A stretch of 64,000 bases of DNA from Pseudomonadota bacterium (GTDB taxonomy: Bacteria > Desulfobacterota > Desulfovibrionia > Desulfovibrionales > Desulfovibrionaceae): positions 145,994-209,993 of the forward strand of contig JAEWQB010000020.1 in the NCBI GenBank assembly GCA_023460395.1, given 5' to 3'. A model generated the notes under the pieces. That model was not told where the DNA came from and made no database searches. It worked only from the letters and a program-made list of their open reading frames with translations. This document shows positions 60,300-64,000 of this stretch, in pieces (position 1 is the stretch's first letter; each line of letters starts with the position of its first letter). Position numbers and translations under genes: made by a program.

Positions 60300-61055
60300 G
60301 TGACCGTATTCTCAGCCGAATCCGACATTCGCGTCTCCCTATCCCCCGGTCACTCCTTTTACGGGCTGGTCCAGATAGCGGGAATACACGACCCCGCCGA
60401 GGCGGACCTCCTGCTTTCCGCCGGAGTTGACGCGCTGGGTTTTCCTCTTCGCCTTCCGGTGCATGCGGAGGACTGCACAGAAGACGCGGCGCGGGACATG
60501 GCCGCAGCAATACGGTCCCGTGCTACCCCGGTTTGCATATGCTATCTGGACCGGGCCGACGACATCCGCGCCTTTTGCGCAGGACTGGAAATGCGGCATG
60601 TGCAATTGCACGGCCCGGTTCCAGAACCTGAACTCGCCCGCCTACGCCGTATCGCTCCAGACCTTTTCATTATAAAAAGCCTTGTGCTTCCCGTAACTGC
60701 GACTATCTCTCCGCTTCCCGCGCTTGTTGCTCAGGTACAGCGAGATGCTCCGCATGTGGACGCATTTATCACCGATACACACGATCCAGCCACAGGGGCG
60801 AATGGAGCCACCGGCAAACCCCATGACTGGACTTTTTCCGCCCATCTTGTGGGCATATCGCCCCGCCCCGTCATACTTGCGGGAGGACTGACCGCCGATA
60901 CCGTGCGAAAGGCCATATTCACCGTGCGTCCAGCCGGTGTAGACGTGCACACTGGTGTGGAAGGATCGGATGGACGGAAGGACCGCAACCGTGTATTGCT
61001 TTTTATTCGTCAGGCAAAACAGGCTTTTGCAGAAATATCCGCATTGCGGTCCTGA
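60300..61055 (+). CDS. TrpF-like (phosphoribosylanthranilate isomerase family) protein lacking the catalytic Cys
   Basis: A 251-residue TIM-barrel protein with the TrpF pattern: GLVQIAGIHDPAEADLLLSAGVDALGF at the start, MRHVQLHG, AFITDTHDP with the catalytic Asp, VILAGGLTADTV and AGVDVHTGVEGSDGRKD at the end. In active enzymes the first strand reads KxCG; here it is Q-I-A-G, with Ala at residue 27 replacing the catalytic cysteine. It may thus be inactive as an isomerase or have another role. The start is GTG with AAGGG nearby, 26 bp after the ABC gene, so the two are probably co-transcribed. Confidence 0.8.
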   Translation: MTVFSAESDIRVSLSPGHSFYGLVQIAGIHDPAEADLLLSAGVDALGFPLRLPVHAEDCTEDAARDMAAAIRSRATPVCICYLDRADDIRAFCAGLEMRHVQLHGPVPEPELARLRRIAPDLFIIKSLVLPVTATISPLPALVAQVQRDAPHVDAFITDTHDPATGANGATGKPHDWTFSAHLVGISPRPVILAGGLTADTVRKAIFTVRPAGVDVHTGVEGSDGRKDRNRVLLFIRQAKQAFAEISALRS

Positions 61056-61071
61056 AAATCGTTTTCACCCC

Positions 61072-61100
61072 TTGCCCACCGAAACGAATTGCAGTACATA
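61072..61100 (+). promoter_or_regulatory. Possible promoter for the 24-aa membrane microprotein
   Basis: TTGCCC (61072-61077), 17-nt spacer, TACATA (61095-61100), about 55 nt upstream of the small ATG. Confidence 0.45.
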
Positions 61101-61153
61101 CTCCCCATCGGCTTGAGAATTTTTTAACAAGTCTTTTTCGGAGGGCCGTGGAC

Positions 61154-61228
61154 ATGGACTTCATCATCTTTTTTGTTGGTCTCGCTTCCGTTCTCGGAGC
61201 GCTGTATTACATCAAAAAGACCAGCTAG
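61154..61228 (+). CDS. 24-residue single-pass membrane microprotein
   Basis: ATG at 61154 to TAG at 61228 encodes MDFIIFFVGLASVLGALYYI followed by KKTS: one membrane helix and a short positive cytoplasmic end. GGAGGG lies 7-9 bases before the ATG, a candidate promoter at 61072-61100, and a double hairpin with T-run at 61268-61322. A complete, self-contained transcription unit of this size strongly suggests a genuine small gene. It could be a subunit or regulator of a membrane complex such as the adjacent polyferredoxin-like protein. It is not similar to a small protein I know. Confidence 0.75.
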   Translation: MDFIIFFVGLASVLGALYYIKKTS

Positions 61229-61267
61229 CTTCGCGGGCTCAATTCAGGCTACCGCCAGATATTGAGC

Positions 61268-61322
61268 AGACCGGTCCCCCCGGTCTCAAGGACATGCGCT
61301 AGGGCAAGCCATGTCCTTTTTT
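61268..61322 (+). terminator. Terminator of the microprotein gene
   Basis: A first hairpin AGACCGG-CCGGTCT (61268-61286), then AGGACATG (61289-61296) with CATGTCCT (61310-61317), followed by TTTTTT. The second is a classical terminator. Confidence 0.88.
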
Positions 61323-61561
61323 ATGTCCTCCCCCCAGCGTTGCGTTCACTTCCCAGATAGCGTATCTGCGTACCTGCCACATGGATGGAGCTTTCGGCTG
61401 GAGCAAACTTCTGCCACCAATTTGCCCAGCCCCGCACAGCGAGCCTGTCACGAGGAGACAGTCCCGGCCCCCTCCTAAGCACGGGCTAGCTCGCAGTATA
61501 GCTCCCCTAGCCCTTTCCCATGTCCCTGTTCGTCACCCGCGCGCATATAACAAGGTTGCTC

Positions 61562-62710
61562 ATGCACACCGCTTCGCCATCTCCAGCCTCCTCGAACACC
61601 CCTTCGCAGTCCTCCCAACCTTCCGAAGAACCATCGGCAGCCGCAGCGCCCGGTCCACAACCACACCCCGGCGCTGCCTCTCACGAAGGCCCACTCCCCT
61701 CGCCATCGGGCCAACAGACCCACCGGGCGCACCGCATAAACCGAATCTCCCCTTCTCGCCTGCGGTTAGCCATACAGTGCGGCTTCGCCCTATTCTGCAT
61801 GTATATTGGCTGGCAATTCTTTCTCTATTTCCAGTGGGCGATAGGAAAAACAGGCACGTTTATCCCCAAGCCCCCCTCTGTGGAAGCCTTTCTTCCTCTC
61901 AGTGCGCTACTGGCAGCCAAACGCCTGTTCATGACCGGCGCATGGGATCCCATCCATCCCGCAGGGCTGACGCTATTTCTCGCCTTTGTCTGTATGGCCC
62001 TGCTCTTTCGCAAAGGGTTCTGCGGCTACATCTGTCCAGTGGGCTTCGCGTCCTCGCTTGTGGAACGGATCGGGAGACGTCTGCGCCTGTCACGGGAAAT
62101 GCCCCGGTGGATCTCTCTTCCTCTCTCACTGATCAAATACTATCTGCTTTTCCGCTTCTGCTCCGCCCTATTACGCATGGGACTGCAAGAAATTTCCGCT
62201 TTTCTTAACGCGCCGTACAACTTCGTCGCCGATGCGAAAATGCTTGTTCTGTTCATCGCCCCCTCCAATACAACCCTCACAGTGCTCGGAGCGCTTACCG
62301 CACTGTCGCTTGTCTTCCGCAACGCGTGGTGCCGCTTTCTATGCCCCTACGGCGCGTTTCTGGGCCTTATCGCACTGATAAGCCCCCTTGCCATCACGCG
62401 AGACGCCAAAATCTGTGTGGATTGCAAGCGCTGTTCTCGTGCCTGCCCCGCTGGCATTGCCGTGCACCGGAAGCGCAGGGTTCTTTCACCTGACTGCATA
62501 GGCTGCGCGGCCTGCACAGAAGCCTGCCCTGTTCCCAATTGTGTCACCGCCCGCCTCGGAACCCGCCGTGTTCCCTTCTGGACCATCGCCGCAGGTTGTC
62601 TTGCCCTGCTTGCGGGCTTCTATCTATGGGCCGTAATCACAGGGCACTGGACGTCCACCATCCCCCCCGTGATGCTACGCCGCTTCCACATGATGCAGTT
62701 TGGCATGTAA
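61562..62710 (+). CDS. Polyferredoxin-like membrane protein (NapH/CcoG type)
   Basis: A 382-residue inner-membrane iron-sulfur protein. The N-terminal 70 residues are Pro/Ser/Ala-rich and disordered. There follow about five membrane helices with the NapH-type motifs GYICPVG and CRFLCPYGA, then two 4Fe-4S sites, CVDCKRCSRACP and CIGCAACTEACPVPNC, and a last helix. Such proteins relay electrons across or along the membrane, or help metalloprotein assembly. ATG 61562 has AAGG six bases upstream. No NapG, NosR or other oxidoreductase partner is adjacent. The role is open. Confidence 0.85.
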   Translation: MHTASPSPASSNTPSQSSQPSEEPSAAAAPGPQPHPGAASHEGPLPSPSGQQTHRAHRINRISPSRLRLAIQCGFALFCMYIGWQFFLYFQWAIGKTGTFIPKPPSVEAFLPLSALLAAKRLFMTGAWDPIHPAGLTLFLAFVCMALLFRKGFCGYICPVGFASSLVERIGRRLRLSREMPRWISLPLSLIKYYLLFRFCSALLRMGLQEISAFLNAPYNFVADAKMLVLFIAPSNTTLTVLGALTALSLVFRNAWCRFLCPYGAFLGLIALISPLAITRDAKICVDCKRCSRACPAGIAVHRKRRVLSPDCIGCAACTEACPVPNCVTARLGTRRVPFWTIAAGCLALLAGFYLWAVITGHWTSTIPPVMLRRFHMMQFGM

Positions 62711-62861
62711 TACGCCCGCCGTGGCTCTCCGAGCCATGTGTCCGGACTGATTTTCCAATGGGAATTCCCTTGCCAATCGAGTTAGAGGCATTACTACATT
62801 TCGACCGGGGCACAGTGCCCCACAGTGACAACCATATGGTTTTTCAAGGAGAACCAACACA

Positions 62862-63719
62862 ATGACCAGCAATCTCAAGACCGCACTGCTGCTTGCCCTG
62901 CTCTCCGGCATCATCATCGTTCTGGGTGGCGCCATGGGCGGCAAGACCGGCCTTGTCTTTGCCTTCGGCCTTGCCCTGCTTATGAATGTGGGCAGCTACT
63001 GGTATTCCGACAAAATCGTCCTGCGCATGTACCGCGCACAGGAAGTTTCCCCCTCAGAGGCACCCGCTCTGCACGCTATGGTGGGAGAACTAGCGCACAA
63101 CGCGGGTATTCCAAAGCCCCGCGTATGCGTAATGCAAGAAAACGCTCCCAACGCATTCGCCACGGGCCGCAACCCGGAACACGGCGTGGTCGTGGTAACA
63201 CACGGGCTTATGACACTGCTGACGCCAGAAGAAATCCGTGGAGTGCTTGCCCATGAAATCGCGCACATCGCCAATCGGGACATCCTCATACAGTCCGTCG
63301 CGGGTGTGCTAGCCTCAGCCATAGTCACCGTTGCCAACCTGATGCAGTGGGCCGCTATCTTCGGCATGGGCCGCAGCAACGATGAAGAAGGCGGCGGCAG
63401 CAATCCCTTTGCCGCCCTGCTGCTGGCCTTTCTCGCCCCCATCGCAGCCAGCCTCATCCAATTCGCCATCTCCCGCTCACGGGAGTATCTGGCGGATAGC
63501 TCCGGTGCCCGCTACGCCCACGATCCGCTGGCACTGGCCTCCGCTCTGGAAAAACTCTCCGCTTACTCGCAACGCGTGCCCATGCACGAAGGAAACGAGG
63601 CAACAGCCCATATGTTCATTGTAAATCCTTTTTCCGGGGCGAGTTTCGCCCGCTTATTCAGCACCCATCCGCCCATTGAAGAGCGAGTACAACGGCTGCG
63701 CCAGATGGCTCGCCCGTAG
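62862..63719 (+). CDS. htpX: HtpX membrane protease
   Basis: A 285-residue zinc metalloprotease in the inner membrane that degrades misfolded membrane proteins. The active-site motif HEIAHIANRD is visible, together with the SREYLADSSGA stretch that holds the third ligand. Four membrane segments are expected; two N-terminal ones are clear. GGAG precedes the ATG at 62862. In many bacteria it is heat-shock induced; no sigma-32 promoter was recognised here. Confidence 0.95.
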   Translation: MTSNLKTALLLALLSGIIIVLGGAMGGKTGLVFAFGLALLMNVGSYWYSDKIVLRMYRAQEVSPSEAPALHAMVGELAHNAGIPKPRVCVMQENAPNAFATGRNPEHGVVVVTHGLMTLLTPEEIRGVLAHEIAHIANRDILIQSVAGVLASAIVTVANLMQWAAIFGMGRSNDEEGGGSNPFAALLLAFLAPIAASLIQFAISRSREYLADSSGARYAHDPLALASALEKLSAYSQRVPMHEGNEATAHMFIVNPFSGASFARLFSTHPPIEERVQRLRQMARP

Positions 63720-64000
63720 ACTGACCCTGTGGGCAGACTCTCAACGTATTTCCATCCTCAGATGCACGCCCTCACGCCTCCGGCGATTCAGAAGGAAACG
63801 GCTATGAGCGTGGGAAGCGAGTAGTCTGAAAACCGAGTGACATGGGAAGACGCCTCCGGCGGCCGGGGAGGTAACCTCCCCGGACCCCACGTAACGTGCA
63901 GGGAACGTATTCCACGCGCAACTGAACGGGGTTCCGTAACGGAGGGTTCACTGCGGATGACACCGCAAACGCGCATCACGGCTTTCCCCCGATAGCAGCT
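63720..64000. other. 3' end of window, no gene seen
   Basis: About 280 bp beyond htpX. It holds the palindromic element above. Open frames here are Arg/Pro/Ser-rich and lack a ribosome site, so none was called. Confidence 0.45.
63851..63890. repeat. GC-rich palindromic element
   Basis: CCGGGGAGGT (63863-63872) and ACCTCCCCGG (63874-63883) form a near-perfect dyad, preceded by GCCTCCGGCGGC. It resembles intergenic palindromes that recur in Desulfovibrio genomes; only one copy is in this window. It has no T-run. Confidence 0.5.

Noticed and set aside
63788..63979. 63-codon minus-strand frame at the window end
   Set aside because: Crosses the palindromic element and shows Pro/Arg repeats typical of that repeat rather than protein.
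1..64000. CRISPR array, rRNA or complete IS element
   Set aside because: No regularly spaced repeats of 24-40 bp, no rRNA-like tracts and no transposase motifs were seen.

Overview
The window looks like chromosomal sequence from a Gram-negative, anaerobic, sulfate-reducer-like deltaproteobacterium, most likely a Desulfovibrionaceae member. This is inferred from the gene set: outer-membrane lytic transglycosylase MltA, a yicC-remA-gmk-pyrF run, a ferredoxin-thioredoxin reductase catalytic subunit, a minimal SufC-SufB pair, a second EF-G, HDOD proteins and a catalase. Codons are GC-rich at third positions, most genes have clear GGAG-type ribosome sites, and no rRNA or tRNA gene was found.

Layout. 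1-5.4 kb: a small hypothetical gene, then leftward aroK, a universal stress protein, aroC and recD2. 5.7-8.6 kb: rightward mltA and a response-regulator/PAS/histidine-kinase hybrid. 8.6-11.5 kb: leftward aminotransferase, homoserine dehydrogenase and a truncated apgM-like phosphomutase. 11.9-23.6 kb: an EF-hand protein, a long leftward run (yicC, remA, gmk, pyrF, TPR, HDOD, recJ), mtaB and an SH3/NlpC-P60 lipoprotein. 24.0-27.8 kb: a compact phage-like module. A CI/S24 repressor diverges from five small genes (two zinc-binding proteins, an OB-fold SSB-like protein, an M15 peptidase and a helix-turn-helix protein), bounded by terminators on both sides. 27.8-31.5 kb: a zinc-ribbon protein, an HDOD response regulator and an unrecognised 300-residue protein.

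31.7-37.4 kb: a MacA/MacB-type exporter with two permeases followed by two acyl thioesterases. 37.4-41.9 kb: a metal-transport locus. A P1B-type ATPase with an unusual SCAIK membrane motif is encoded behind two small single-pass membrane proteins, one with a histone-H1-like Lys/Ala tail, and an HMA-like protein. A second HMA-like protein converges on it. This is the best candidate for an under-described system. 41.9-44.2 kb: an amidohydrolase, a glutaredoxin/ferredoxin-thioredoxin-reductase pair and a membrane-anchored coiled-coil protein. 44.5-49 kb: an EF-G paralogue and a DEAD-box helicase with a repetitive tail. 49.2-51.8 kb: upp-uraA-HAD (uracil salvage). 52-54.5 kb: an RluD-CoaE fusion and a rhomboid protease. 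54.7-58.3 kb: sufC-sufB and catalase. 58.5-63.7 kb: a ModF-like double ABC ATPase, a TrpF-like protein lacking the catalytic Cys, a 24-residue membrane microprotein, a polyferredoxin-like membrane protein and htpX.

Themes: low-complexity insertions in otherwise standard enzymes (shikimate kinase, MtaB, the DEAD helicase tail), tight translational coupling in most operons, and several intergenic dyads that could be regulatory. Starts were moved inward wherever family alignment and a ribosome site agreed. All functional calls rest on motif recognition by eye, without database searches.
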